Under the pieces are notes generated by a model. That model was given only the letters and a program-made list of their open reading frames with translations. It made no database searches and was not told the DNA's origin. From Symbiodinium kawagutii (lineage: Eukaryota > Sar > Dinophyceae > Suessiales > Symbiodiniaceae), in assembly GCA_009767595.1 (NCBI GenBank), contig VSDK01010461.1:77636-141635 (forward strand): DNA of 64,000 nt, written 5' to 3'. The position numbers and the translations under genes are program-made. How positions within the stretch are numbered: position 1 is the stretch's first letter; every line of letters begins with the position of its first letter. This document shows, piece by piece, positions 13,201 to 26,100 of the stretch.

Positions 13201-16200
13201 GATGAATCCCTCAGGATTTCAGAAAATTGCTGATCCATGCAGGTTGAATGTTTCCAGGCTGCTTTCAAGCCTTTCCAGACATTGCGAAAAACATCCAGGG
13301 GTTTTCGTCCAATGATTGCCTTTGACATTGCTGGTTTCCCTGGCAATGATGATCATGGGGCCTGGTTGGGGTTGCCACATTCATGGATTTCAGCCATGGT
13401 TTATGTATCTCAACATAGCTGAGGACTTGGATGACTTCCCTCGAGTGATTCAGCGAGACCACTCAGCTGATGGGTTCACCACATTGATGAACCTCCTGAT
13501 GGTTTTCTGAGAACAGCTGGATCTCCCAAGAAAAAAAAAAAATATAATATATAATCAGCAAATGTGGATGCTATTCAGCTACTATCGGTGAAGCAATTCA
13601 CAGCAACCAACAGGGATTATATAGTACCTTCCTAAACCGCAGATATGTTAACCATACCCTGTTATTATAATAGCATACCCTGTATTAGCTATGTGAACAA
13701 CAGGGATTTGTTATTACAAACCATCAATGCTTGTTAACATCCATGCCCAGGCTCCACTTGGCAACTGCGCAGCGATTACAAGGCACCTGGCCAGGCAGAG
13801 CTCGTGGCGGAGCGGCGTTTCGCTAAAGGAAGGGTGAAGAGCTGGTGAATTGACCATGATGATCATCACTAAGAACCAGTATTAGCTGGTTAACCAGTTA
13901 TTAGCGTAACCATGAATCATCATCAATAGCTGGTTTGACCATGAATAGCTGGTTTAACCGTTAATAGCTGGTTCATGAACCATTTGTAGCTGGTTAATAG
14001 TGGGTTTTAACCGGCCATGAACCGTTGATTAAGCAGCTATTGATGTGAATGGTTGGCTTTATGATTTTTGGAAAATTATCATTAACCAGCTATTAACACG
14101 GTTAATCAACCAGCTATTAAGCAGCCATTGAGGAGCTATTAACAACTAGTAATCATAGGTTTTCACGCTTATTTATTCACCAGCTATTAACCAGATAGAA
14201 ATTTGAATTGACCAGAGATGGTTTGCTTTTTCTCACGGGATTTTTGCTCATGCTTTTTTGGGATCCATAGCTGGTTTTTGGCTTCATGGATGGTTCACTC
14301 TCGGTTGGGAATTTTCCACTTCTGAATGGGGGAACAATACTGGTTTTTATCAACAGAATTGGAAATGAAGCATTTGGATGGCATCAAAGAGCATCCAAAT
14401 ATCCACAATTCTTTCGCTTGGCCGGGATGAAGAGAGGGTCGGGTCGTTTTGGCGTGGGCCACTTCAACTGACCCATCTTCGGCTGCCAGACATGGCACCT
14501 GGCACCAGATGGCACAGAGTCTCGACAGTGGCACCGCGTGAGGTGACCACTGACTCCTCGTTGCAACCCTTCGAGGCAGCGTTGCTGGTCAGAGCTTGGG
14601 GTCGAGGATGGCCTTCTCAACCTGTTAGCTTCAGAGACCTGCAGATATTTCCACACAGAGTCGGTTTACCTGTTGGCCTTCGGATGCTTTAGAAGGTTGA
14701 GTTTCGTTGGTCGTCTGTTTCATAGTTCCTTACATGGATTATTTCGAGTATGTTTTCCATCTGCTTGCACGGTGCTTTCACCCTTATACCAAGTCTTTGA
14801 ACGTTTTTGGCGTCATCTTGGAATAGTTCTCTTGCACTTACCCTGAAACAATTCACACACTTTCAAAGGTCATGATTGGTTTCGTTGATGAACAGAAGAA
14901 GGGTTGCAGAGAAAAGGCAGGACAACACAAGGGAGGGATCCCATGGTGCATGGGATCCCTATAGATTGCTTTGTGGATCGTTGTACTACCAGATGTTTGG
15001 CTCCCACTCCACACTTGTTCGCCAGGATGGGATGGAGGTCACTGTGCCCGCAGTAGTGACTCTGAAGATGGTGAAAGAGAACTTGGTCGGGGCGCCCATC
15101 AGCCGAACAAGTCAGGGCTCACCTTTGCTGCTGGTGATTGCACAAGGTTGTGCGGCTACAGAAGTCACATGGTCAACTTGCAGCGCCAACAACTGATTTT
15201 GACTGACAAACCTCGGTCATTCTTGGAGCACGATGGAGTAAGTAACCCAACGTTGAGTGGGAACATGTTTCAGGGTGCTGTACCTGGTGGTGGTAGTGGT
15301 TCCTAATTGGAACTTGTAGAAGAAGCAAACTGCTAATAGATATATAATTGGTTTCTACTAATAGAATTTAATAGATCTAATAGGTTGGAAGTTGTCCTAC
15401 CATTTGATCTATCAGCAGGGCAAAATCCGTAGCACCATTCGTGCAGGAAGTTGTCCTTCCCTTCAGTGCGAATCCGTCAGGATTCGCGGAGGCAGGCAGC
15501 GAAATCCGCTGCCGATGCGAAGCGAGCTGAGCTCGGCCTAGGCCCCGCTGGTTGCGATTCATTTGGCGGTTCTCTCTTTCAGGGTCCAACAGTTTCTGGG
15601 TCGAATCTTGGCACTGCAGCCCACCACAACTTCGAGAAGATCGGTCGAACTAGACATGCCATCCAGTGAGATTCTCAAACAAAAAGCACCCAATGGACTG
15701 AATACAAACACTCTTCTTTAATGTTCTAGACATTCTTAATGACATTCGATGCACCACATCCAATGAGGTGCCCAAGCTTCGGGTCTCCGAAGGTTCCAAC
15801 TCGGTGCTGGTGGAACAGCCCTTGCGAGGCCGCCAAGCACCTCCCCGAACCATGGGACCACCAGGTCACCCCAGAGCCTGGCCTCCGCCGTAAAGAGCTC
15901 AGTGGCGGCTTGGGAAGCCACGGCATGTGACCCAGCCGTAACAGGATGGCACGCAGAATGCTGGGTTTGGTTCACCATAATTTGGTGATGAACATGTTGA
16001 CCAATGTGAACTAACGGATTCGAATGAAGGTGGTTGAAGTTGGATCCATTTTAGATCCAACTGGTGTTCCCTGCATTCTTTTTGCGCTGAATTGGTTCTG
16101 CTGTCATTTTTTGATTCTTGAAAGATGCTTTTGTTTTGTATCTTCTTTCGCTGCGGCATTGCAAGCACTGGTTTTACAGAGGTTTGTTGAGTTTTTTTTA

Positions 16201-19200
16201 GGATTTTGGTTCTAGGGTTTGCTCATGTTTGATCTCTGCCAAGGCACTGGCCCCCGGCACCAGGGTGGCATGCGCCGTCGCGTGCTAAGGGACGTGAGTT
16301 TGCTCGTTTGACCTTTGGGCCATGCGAAAGTTCTATCCATCTGTAGCTGTTCGTTGGTGGTCTTGCGGTTGGAAAGCTCCTACTACCAGCTGTAGGCTGG
16401 GGAGAATCTATATCCGCTTTGGGCATCCTGGCTGTAACCAGGGTTATGATCCATTTGAATTTGGTTTTTGAATATTATACAGGGACCATTTTGGTTGAAT
16501 AGTGGACTGATTTACACAATAGCAATGTTACTCCAATCATTTCAACATTCATATTATATAACTAATCACCACTGACCATCGAAAATAGTAGCCATAAGGA
16601 TCATAAAGGTAAGCATGTTGATCAGCATGATCATGCGCCATCAACCACATGATCAACCATCCACTGTGACTGCCTTGCCGCAATCATTTGAACACAACCC
16701 TTGCGGCCACCATTTCCAAACCATTTCCAAACCATTTCCAAACCTTTTCCAAACAATATCCTGACCATCCTGGTTTGTTCTCCCTCCAGCCACTGCTGAC
16801 CAGTGAGGCCATACCGTCCGATGCCCTATCCATATCCACCGCCCGGCTGGTACTCCTGCCGTCCGCCACGATTTCGGAGATCCACTTATCAAAAGAGGTT
16901 AAGCAAATGGGGCCGGTTGTTTGATCTAAAAAGGATTAAACAAATGGGGCGATTTCTGGACACGGATCTCCCAGTACCATCCAAATTGTATGGGAAAGTA
17001 TATGGTCTTGGGGTGAGATTGAGGGAAGCTGAGTGTTCATCTTTCTTTTAGATTTTAGATGTTTCCTGTAAGGGCTGAGCTTACTTTGCTGTCCATTGAG
17101 CTTTGTGCAGAACCTCAAACAAGGATGACATCAACCTTCAGCAGCTTGACAAACGGCCGCCCAAGGGCATTTCATCATTCCTACTTGGGTATTCTTCACA
17201 GTTTTTTCCTCTCATTGTTGGCTGGGCTCCATCCACATTTTGGTTCTCATGGCTACGGCATGTCATGCTCGATCAGAGGCAGGTATCCACGATCTAATGC
17301 AGCCCTAGGAGCCCCAGCATAGGAGTGACAGCTGTCCGCTTTGAAGCTGACACTCTCAAGTGAGAGCTCTCCGCACCATGGTCTGCCCACATGTGAGAAG
17401 AGCATAGAACAACTTTCATGCCCAGGTTACTAAAATCTGGCCTCCCAGAAAAACCTAAAGCAGCTCTCTTCTAACAAGCAAACTCACCTTCTTCAGGGGC
17501 TTGTCACTTCAGCAAACATAAAATTTCTTTTGTGGTTTCTGCTCTTGGAACAGGCTTGACTAAGCAGACTCCTCTCAAACAGCATGGTGAAGCTTCGCGA
17601 AGCTATAGTCCATGGGGATTAGCATCCAAGCCACACACCACCCAACTCCAACCCCTAGCCCTGCATTTTAAACAATGCAGCACTCATCGCATGCAGCATC
17701 TAAGCCACTTCCGCAATGGGAAAAGTGGCAAATGCTCTGAGCAGTTGGGAACAAAGGCTGCTGCGATGGCAGGCCGGAAGAGCCGCAAGTTGAAGAGTAG
17801 GGATTGCCGTTGACAAATGGAAGCCACTTGAACCAACTGAACACCAGTGCACCAGTGCACCTGAATTTGTTTTCAGCAAGCAATTGAAAGTGTGCAGTAT
17901 ACATTTGTATACATTTGAGATGTCAAGAGGCTTTCCACCCCGCTTTTCCACATCCGCGCTTCCTCTCACCAGGGCCTCTTTGTTCGGGCATGCGCTCATC
18001 AAGCGCCCAACCTTTTCATACGATCAGTGCCGCATGCGGACACCTGTGTCTCGGTAGCTGATTGAATACGACGAACGTGGGTGGTAGACCATGGGATGCA
18101 GCGACCAGCCATGCCTTTGGAGGTGGCATTGAGCTGCTCAGGTTTTTCTTTCGGCTCGCTCTACATCTTCTCACAGGCACTAGGCCGGCTGCTAGAAGCT
18201 CATCTTTTCACCATCTTCATCTATTCAAAGCTCATTTGGATGTTAGAAGAGCTCAAGCCAAAGCTCATTTCTCTCGTCTTCGCACTAGGCTTGGTTTGGA
18301 TGTTCCTGGTGGTGCTTTTAGCCGTGATGAGCGTCCGCATCGTGAGCCTTGGATTGAAGCGCACGACAAAATCCATCCCTTGCTGTTCATTATTAGTGGT
18401 AGATCCGTATTAATAAACCAAGCCTTTGACCATAAACAGCTGATGATTTCCCATCGTCAGGAATTTATCATTACTATGGCTCCATCATTGGCGAAGATAT
18501 TCCCAACCAAGGCTCTTCGTTGAAAGAAAATGATGTGCCGAAAGACATCAATCGCATGAATGTGTGAAGGGATGCCGCTCCATCAATTGCAATGGTCATC
18601 AAGCACGAGTTGATTATTTTCTCAGTGTGCTAAAGAGCTTTGGCTAGAAGCTTCCACCGTTTTGCAAGCTGAACGGCCGCATTCCCTCGGTTTTCCAGAG
18701 GCATTCATCTCGTACCCACCGTCCTGGAACATGACAGCTATACTCCAGCAATCATTATCACGACCATCATTGTCATCACCATCAATAGCTCATGATCCAT
18801 ATCATTTTGTCATTGCCATGATCATGACCACTATCACGATCACTACAATCATCATGATTAGCATCATGATCATCATGACCATCATCATGATCATTACAAT
18901 CATCATGATACACATCATGATCATCGTGATCATGATTGTGAGCAATTCTCATCATTCTCATCAGGATCATCATGACCATCATCGTTATTATTGTTGATTT
19001 GTCACTATTGTTATGCATTAATTCTTGTTATTACTATTATTATTATTATTATTATTATTACCAAAATCATCCTTATCATCATCCTCCTCCTCCTGCACAG
19101 TATCATCATCGTTGTCAACATCATGATCATATATGATCATCACGATCATCATCGTCACCATCATAACCGTCATAACCCCGATGTTTTTCCGCATCCTTTG

Positions 19201-19661
19201 TACTAGCCTGAGTTTCGTTGCGTAGTTAGACAGATCCTTTTCGTTGTCATACATCTCCTTAGTCTTTCCACATGTCGCTGTCTTGCATCAATTTGGCAAG
19301 ACTCGGGGCATAAACTGAGGAGTGCTGCCGTAGACTCTCCAGATGGCACACTACCGGGGTGCCATGCCAGCAAAATGTGTCGAAACCAAATGTCATTTGA
19401 CAACGTTGAACATTACATGGGATCTCTTTGAGTATGCAAATAGTTAAAAAATCTTTGCACATTTTAGTTAATGCAAACATTGGTGTTAGAACAAAGGCGC
19501 AATTTCCTGTGAAACATTGGATGGGGTCGCGGCGTGGTCGCATCAGCACTCCCAAACTTCTGAGGTACGGCGAGAGACCCCTGTGCTCCATTGCTTTGTG
19601 CTATGTTTTCTACAGTGTCCTGCGCTTGCTGTTCCTCTTCGCTCGTGACATGGCAGACTAG
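7211..19661 (+). CDS. Predicted multi-exon membrane protein of unknown family (gene span)
   Basis: Chain of phase-compatible + strand exons. 7211-7298 (SERLEDVASWPIFLAALLDQ) ends in phase 1 and 8230-8372 (NRALQWISGAKRF) starts in phase 1. Then 10786-10887 (Gln/Pro-rich), 11497-11596 (TSGGFRTAETKAILNEAP), 13419-13508 (EDLDDFPRVIQRDHSADGF), 13751-13833 (STWQLRSDYKAPGQAELVAE), 14490-14587, 15730-15864, 16244-16293 (strong GTGAGT donor), 16790-16897, 17111-17282, 17920-18045, 18102-18341 (GTGAGC donor) and 19497-19661 with the stop. The last four exons encode at least four hydrophobic helices. I do not recognise the family. Some exons may belong to a second gene and a few joins (14490, 17111) do not match in phase, so exons are missing or mis-bounded. 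The C-terminal half is the firmer part. Confidence 0.45.
8005..8215. repeat. Degenerate AACCAACCAT minisatellite
   Basis: Tandem ACCAACCATTA/ACCATGA-type units fill the sequence just before the 8230 exon. Such units recur in other introns in either orientation. Confidence 0.85.
8373..9700. other. Intron-like, no exon supported
   Basis: AT-rich sequence. About 9481-9535 holds a TCAAGTGATT decamer tandem repeat of five to six units. A short open run on the + strand near 9310-9380 (VETEEKDLVIKLYDTQ) looks coding but has no clear splice context. Confidence 0.4.
9481..9535. repeat. TCAAGTGATT decamer tandem repeat
   Basis: Five to six head-to-tail copies of a 10-bp unit. Confidence 0.85.
11338..11442. 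mobile_element. MITE-like inverted-repeat element, copy 1
   Basis: Starts ATGGGTGTTTCTCAAAAT and ends with the near-complement GAGAAACACCCAT, about 105 bp. The interior has the family pattern of a GGGG-CCCC box, AAATCATC and AACCATTTTTTGGG. Flanking TA on both sides suggests a TA target-site duplication. Confidence 0.85.
12120..13110. other. Intron-like, nothing convincing
   Basis: Open stretches occur on both strands (12135-12359 -, 12878-13060 -) without codon bias or splice sites that I trust. Confidence 0.4.
17111..17282 (+). CDS. Internal exon, two hydrophobic segments, unknown membrane protein
   Basis: AG acceptor at 17109-17110 and GT donor at 17283. Reads NKDDINLQQLDKRPPKGISS followed by a helix (FLLGYSSQFFPLIVGW) and WFSWLRHVMLDQRQ. 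High third-position G/C and natural composition make it one of the clearest exons in this part. Confidence 0.65.
18102..18341 (+). CDS. Internal exon, three hydrophobic segments, same gene
   Basis: Begins after ATGCAG and ends at ATC before a GTGAGC consensus donor. Reads MPLEVALSCSGFSFGSLYIF, FTIFIYSKLIWMLEELKPK and LISLVFALGLVWMFLVVLLA. About 65 percent G/C at third positions against clearly poorer usage in the other open frame. The phase 0 end matches the phase 0 start at 19497. Confidence 0.65.
18740..19195. repeat. CATGATCATC / TTA trinucleotide-rich low-complexity tract
   Basis: Long run of CATGATCATCATGACC-type triplets, then an ATT run at about 19030-19060. Open on both strands only because of the repeat. 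Confidence 0.9.
19497..19661 (+). CDS. Terminal exon of the 7-19 kb membrane protein gene
   Basis: AAAG acceptor at 19495-19496, stop TAG at 19659-19661. Reads AQFPVKHWMGSRRGRISTPK, then LLRYGERPL and a helix (CSIALCYVFYSVLRLLFLFA) ending RDMAD. The last residues are acidic and polar, as in a tail facing the cytosol. Confidence 0.65.
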   Translation, partial: AQFPVKHWMGSRRGRISTPKLLRYGERPLCSIALCYVFYSVLRLLFLFARDMAD

Positions 19662-20001
19662 GAGGGGTCAAGGTCAGAATATTAAGAAGGGAAAAAAATT
19701 GGCGACCTGAAATTTGGCCGTTGCTTTTAGAAACATTTTTTGTGTTGCAGAAGCAATTGCCAATCTGAAAATTGCCAATCAATCAGCAGAAGTATTGGCA
19801 ATTCCTAATATTATCTGAAAATTACCAATCAACTACCAATCAATATCTGCAAATTGCCAATTAACAATCGGCTTAGAATTCGCAAAATATTGTGTAATAG
19901 CCAATTTTCTTCTCCGAAAATCATTTGCAGAAGCAGTGTTTACCTACTATTGTTGGTTGTTAAGCAGTGTTTACCTACTATTGTTGGTTGTTATCCCCAT
20001 T

Positions 20002-20102
20002 TGGGTGTTTCTCAAAATGGGGATACCCCAAATCATCCTTTATTAATCATTTGTAGTAATAAACCAACCATTTTTGGGGTTCCTTGTTTTGAGAAACCCC
20101 CA
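20002..20102. mobile_element. MITE-like inverted-repeat element, copy 2
   Basis: TGGGTGTTTCTCAAAATGGG at the left and TTTTGAGAAACCCCC at the right, with the AAATCATCC and ACCAACCATTTTTGGGG core. It ends about 38 bp before the 20140 exon. Confidence 0.85.
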
Positions 20103-20139
20103 TTTGTTGGTTGAATCCTGACCCAACTCGCCATGTCAG

Positions 20140-23100
20140 CCGAGGTTCGATGTGGACCGTGGCCTGGGAGTTGTACCACGACTTCCCCACGCTGCGTCGC
20201 ATGCTGCTGGGTGCCTCGCGCTTTGAGGTGAGGGCCACGTCGGTCAAGCGAGGAAGCCACGGTAATGGGCGATGGGTCAAGCAGTTAAGCAACCAATTCA
20301 TGGGTCAAGCAGTTAACCAACAATAATAAGGGAAGCAATGGTTAATGATAATGAATTCAATGACCAGTTATTAACCAACTAATATTAATGGCTATAGTCT
20401 ATTAATCAACAAAAATGGGGGGTAATGACCAACAACAATAATATTAACCAACCAACTAATGGGGGATAATGAATAATGACCAACAATAAGAAGGGAAGCA
20501 ATGGTTAATGATAGGGGAACCAGGGGTACGGGGTTTTGACCCATAGCCAATTGGTGGTTGAAACGTCTTGAAACAAGGGATTCCTATAGATTTTCCCATG
20601 AACCAATTCATTGATACTCTCAGTTTCATTGACAGGAGGACGGTTTCCTGTAGAGTTTCCAGCTTCTCAGTGAACTTTTGCACAACCAACTTATCGATAT
20701 TCCAGTTTCTCAGTCAATGGATTACCAATGGGAAACTATGGTTGATTATGGTCGATGATGTCAACCATGGCCGTTAATAAAGTCAATATTGGTGAATATT
20801 AATCAATTCAGCTTTATCAACAGCCATTCATTGACCAAGATTGACTTTATTAATCAATGACCATGAATTTAACCAGCATTGATTAATACTGACCAACATT
20901 GATTGCTCCAGTTGGTCAATTATTAATCAATACTGGTTCATTAATCAATGCTGAACCAGTTTCGTTGATCCTCCAATTCCTTGCCCGAAGCCGTATCCTC
21001 CCGAGTCCTGCCGTGGCCAGGTTCAAAGGTCATCTCCCAAGGCCTCACCCAAACCCTCGCCTCGCAACAGATGCTGGGCGGAAACCGTGAGATGAGACGG
21101 ATATGGGGGGTTCTCAAGCCATGGGGGTACCCCCAAATCATCCTTTTTGTATCTTTTTATATCCATTAGTAGTAGTAAAATGCAGTAAACCAACCATTTT
21201 TGAGGTTGCCTAGTTTGAGAAGCACCCATATGTTCTTTGAATCTTCGTCCGTACAAGGTTTGATTTGGAGGTGATGAATATCTTTTTGGTGGTGTCAATG
21301 TTTTCAGTTAGCAACAAAGAGATTTTCTGGTGGTCATGCTATATGGCTATATGCTTTGCTGATCTTTGACGATCAATGCAGCTTTGTCATTTTCGCTCGT
21401 ATAAGTCTTCTTAGAAGTTTTTCTTCTTCTTGACCTGACAGGTGAGGGTGGGGGTGGCCAGCAAGCCAGCGGCTGTGCGGTTCTGGTGCCTGGACCCGTT
21501 CACCTCGGAAGCAGGAACAACCTTCTGGTCCCTCAACAAGTCCACCTCCACGAAATGGCTGGGCTTACTGAGACCCACCAACCCACATGGGTGGGGGATA
21601 GGGTTCGAAGTCAAGCGACTGGCCTTTTCACCAACACAAACGCACAGAGAGAAAATCAGCAGTGAACATGCATTTTCTGTTGAGATGTAACGTCAAATTT
21701 TTGCATGTGTTTTTAGCGGTTCACATTTGCACAGTGCAGACATCCTTAGTGTGCTAACTTCTTGGTCCTTTTCAGCATTTCCTTTGCTTGTCAGGAATAG
21801 GAGTTGCACAAGAACCTTTCGGAGTTTGTGCTAGGGTTTGTGTTGTTTTTTCCGTAGTTTCAAGAGTTCAAAGGAGCAACAGTCAGACAGAGATTGATGC
21901 CAACTGAGGAAGCAAAGAGGGGGAAGCCCAAAGGGCCCCGTCCCGACGACAGGTGCCAGTGTCGCAGTCGGTTACGGGCTCCAAACCTTGTGTCCAGGGG
22001 TGTTTGCATCGGGCAGGATAGATTAAACCCTGCACATTCGGCGTACAACGTCCATATTTGTACATTCATTTGTATGCTACACATCAGATGCAGTGCTGCG
22101 ATGTCATACTGTATACCAAAGATCCAAGGCGATCAGCCATTCCTACACTGCAAGTTCAGGGAACCACCATTTTAAGGCTTGATTGTTAGCCCCTTGTAGG
22201 CCATTAAATAACCAACAACAGCAACAATCAACAGCTGTTGAATATTATCCGCTGGCCGATGGTTGTCAACCATCACATGAATATCTAGTATTGTTGATTT
22301 ATTCATGTGATGGTTGACAATATTATGGCACAATATCACATGATTTTGAACACTGAATGGCCTTTATAAACCATTATCGATACTGCCATGTATGACCATA
22401 TCGCATCATCATTTGATGCTCCAGAGGTGCTTGTAACCCACCGAAGAGCCACCGAAGATGCTTGGTTTCAAGTGGATCTCCCATCGTGTACCATGGTTTT
22501 AGAGGATGCCTCTAAACAACCCTAAACCCTAACTTTCCATGTTTAGGTGATGGTTTGCCATGGTTTACCATTGGTTTACCATGGTTTTCCACATGGGCTT
22601 CGAGGATGCGACTCGCTTGGATCCCCACCGTGGCCATCCCAGTTGGGTGGCGGACAGCAGCGCGGCACAGGCGGATGGCCTGGAGCTGCCCAGCTCCTTG
22701 GCGGAGTGAAAAACAACAAAGCCATGTTTGGTTGGTTATATGATCCATTAATCCATTAAGCAATCTATAATCCGCCATTATAAAATCAATTAATGGTTAT
22801 ATGATCCATTAATCCATAAGAATTAGATTATTGATAAATGTATTGGTTATAATCTTGATAAATCATATTGTTTATGGTCTACTAATCCATAAAATTAGTC
22901 CATTGATCTATAAAATACATTTATTGAAAAATAGTTATTGAATAATAGGTATAGATATAATCCAGAATTAACTTGAAACTACTTGATTAACCAACCAGAA
23001 AACTGCTATTTGAATTCACCAACCAGAAATAATTGATGAATCATAATACTTGATTTGATTACAATCCATGTTAATGTGTGATTTTAATCAATAAACCTCA

Positions 23101-26100
23101 ATCTGTAATTACTATTCAATAGAGTAATCCATTAATCCATTGAACTAATATTAGTGATTCTATTGATGTTAACAGTTGGGGCCGCTAGTTTTGATTTGGT
23201 CCGTTATACAATTTTGTTACAGCAGACGATTTTTATTTACAGTAATGAGAATAGTGAAACTGAGTGAAAACAGTTCACGGTATTTTGCTTAGTTTTTTAA
23301 ATCATTCTGGTTGAATAGGTTGGATGCAATAATTTGGTTGCAATAAGAAAAAACAATCCATTTGAGTTAACCATTTTGCTTAACCATTCTCATTGAATAG
23401 TTTGGTTGCAATGAGAGTGGTACCATATTATCAGAATAACTAACTACCTGTGAATGTAGTGGTGAATAGCAGTGAATAAGAGTGAATAGCAGCCAGTGAT
23501 GTTGAGTTCAATGTGGTGAATCATGGCTGTATGCAGTCGTGATGGTCAAAAACAGTGACAAATAATGATCATTGAAAACCGATGCAGAGGTTGGGTATCA
23601 GCAACAATTATGGCGAGTCAACCAAGCGAGCAAACATTGAGTATTGATCAACAGCCAAAATGGGTGTTGCAAAGATTTACTGTATCATTCACAACGATGG
23701 TTGTATCATGCTCAACAATCATTTCTTGATTGTGGTTGTTATGGTCAGACAAATAATTGCTGCAAATCCGGTCTGACACGAGAGGCGCTAGCTTCAACTT
23801 CAGCAAATATCAGCAAAAAACTAGATCCGTGCGCTTTATTTGGAGGTGGCGATGAATGGGGGATGTCCCTCCAAAAACGAAAAGGGATCGTAAAAAACCA
23901 AATAGGAGGTTCCCTGGTCCTTTGGTCCTTTGCTTGGTCCTCTGATCCCCTGCTCCCCTGCTCCCCACACCCTAAAACCACTGAAACCAGAAGCGCTAAA
24001 ACAATACGCCCTAAAGCCGTAAACTGTAAACCCCTAAACCACAGACCCAAAAACATAAACCCTAAAACCACGTAACCTAAAACCAGACACCCCAAAACCC
24101 TAAAGCCGAAAAGCAGAAACCACAAGCCTTAGTCAACCCTGAAACCCACCAACCCTAAAAGCGTAAACCAAAAACATAAAACTTAAACCCTAAAAAGCAG
24201 AAACCAAAAAACCTATAAAACCTAACACCCCAAACCTAAAGGCATAAACTATCAACTGACAAAACCACAAATCCATCAACCCTAAAACCAGAAGCCGAAA
24301 AACGCAAAATCCCAACCCTGAAACCACAACCCCTAAACCTAGCCAAATCAGCCCGAAAATCATATTAATAGACTTAAAAAAACATAAACCCTAAAGCCAT
24401 AAGGCTTAAAACCCTCAAACCACAATCCCTAAACCCAAACACCCTAAAACACCAAACCTAGAAGCATACACCATACACCCTAAAACCCTAAAACCAAAAA
24501 CCCTAGGAACATAAACCTAAGAAGCATTAGACAATAAGACCCAACCCCTGAAACCTTAACCAAAAGCTCCAACACGCTGAAACTCCAAGCATAAACTGCA
24601 TAAACCACAACCTTAAAGCCTTAACCCCATCAACCCGAAAAGAACCATTAACCCTAAACATGAGAGCCGTAAAACTATCAAGCCGCAACCATAAACCATA
24701 GAGCCTAGAAATATGAACCCCAAACATATATATATATATATATCTGTACAACTCTGAAACAAGAACCCCCCAAAACCCCTACAACTGTAAACCTAAAACC
24801 CTAACATCATGAACCTAAAAACATGAACCATTGTTTCCAACCATCGTTCAGCAAGGCCCCCCCTGCCAGAAGACATGATAGAGCATGGCCGTTCAATGCC
24901 GCTGCTGGATCGTAGTACCCTTATTTTTTCTGAGAAGCTGTATCCTGGATGTGCACTTTTTTTTTTGAGTAGACGTAGAAGTAGGTACCGGATTGATGAA
25001 TGGTTTTATTTTTTGTGGCTGTTTCAAAGTTTTATTTGGGGATCACCAAGGATTGCTGGCTACTGATTTTGCTTGTTGTCCACTACATTTTATCACATGT
25101 TGTGTTTCTTGGGGTTAGCTAGACACTGAGCAAATCCCAGCAATGTAAACTGCAAATGATACTTAGTTTTCATTTCTTGCCACAATTGGCATAAATAGTG
25201 CGGACGTTATTGGACTGGTACTCATATGAGAGATCAAGGTGCCACTATCAGTTTTCACCAGCTAACAGACATGCACAAGCAAAGGCCCTTGGATCATTGT
25301 GCGAGAAGTGTTTGACATGTTGGTTGTTGGAAGTGTCAAGAGTTCATCAAGGGGGAACAGGCCGCAGCTCAGAGATCAGTACACCAAGGAAGCAAAGACC
25401 ACGTCGACAAAGTGGAATCCCAAAAGACCCAAGCCCGAAGACAGGTGCCAGCTGCCAGGGACCCAAGGTAGCAGTTGGTGACTCCAGAGCAGCAGATGAT
25501 ATGCATTCCAAAGAATTGACATGTGGGCATGGTTCCTCGGATGGGTCAATATTCACCATCAATAGTAGGGAAGACAATGGTCAATGATGGTACTCCAGGC
25601 GTCCAGGGTGAACTGACGCATAGCCATATTATGTCATAGACTGGCCCTTTCGTCAACGAACAAGGCAGCCTGATCCAGTTGTTGGGAGATGATGAACTCT
25701 GCACCTGTCGCGTGCTACGACAATGCGTGTTATGTTTCAGTTTATGTGTCTATGATATTCTGAAGAACAGGATGTTCTGTTACATTCTCTTCTTCATACA
25801 CTCTGGTGAACTAACGTGGCAGTGAAAATCCACCAAGTAATGATGGTTTCCCAGGGTTTCTCTTGAACATATTGATGATTTACCATTGCTATGTTAGTTT
25901 ATCGGAAGGTATATTGAATCTGAATGTTGCTCTTGTTGCATTCTTGATAATTTTGCTGTTCTGTATTATGTTTTTATATTCTATTGCTCTCAGCGAGAAT
26001 GTGGAGTTGCATAGCGGGGATCAGGTCAGAGCACTGCCAACACCACCAGCAGGCACGGCGTCGAATTGCGCTCGTGACGCCACTGGTGGTCTTGGCATTG

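Noticed and set aside
13394..13508. Two-pore or voltage-gated cation channel pore segment
   Set aside because: DGFTTLMNLLMV superficially recalls a pore helix, but no following selectivity-filter exon could be found.
18062..18523. 153-codon frame overlapping the 18102 exon
   Set aside because: Same bases read in another frame; third-position G/C and hydrophobic-helix content favour the frame ending at the GTGAGC donor.
18740..19195. CRISPR-like or regulatory array
   Set aside because: The repeats are simple CATGATC triplets without spacers; a eukaryotic low-complexity tract.
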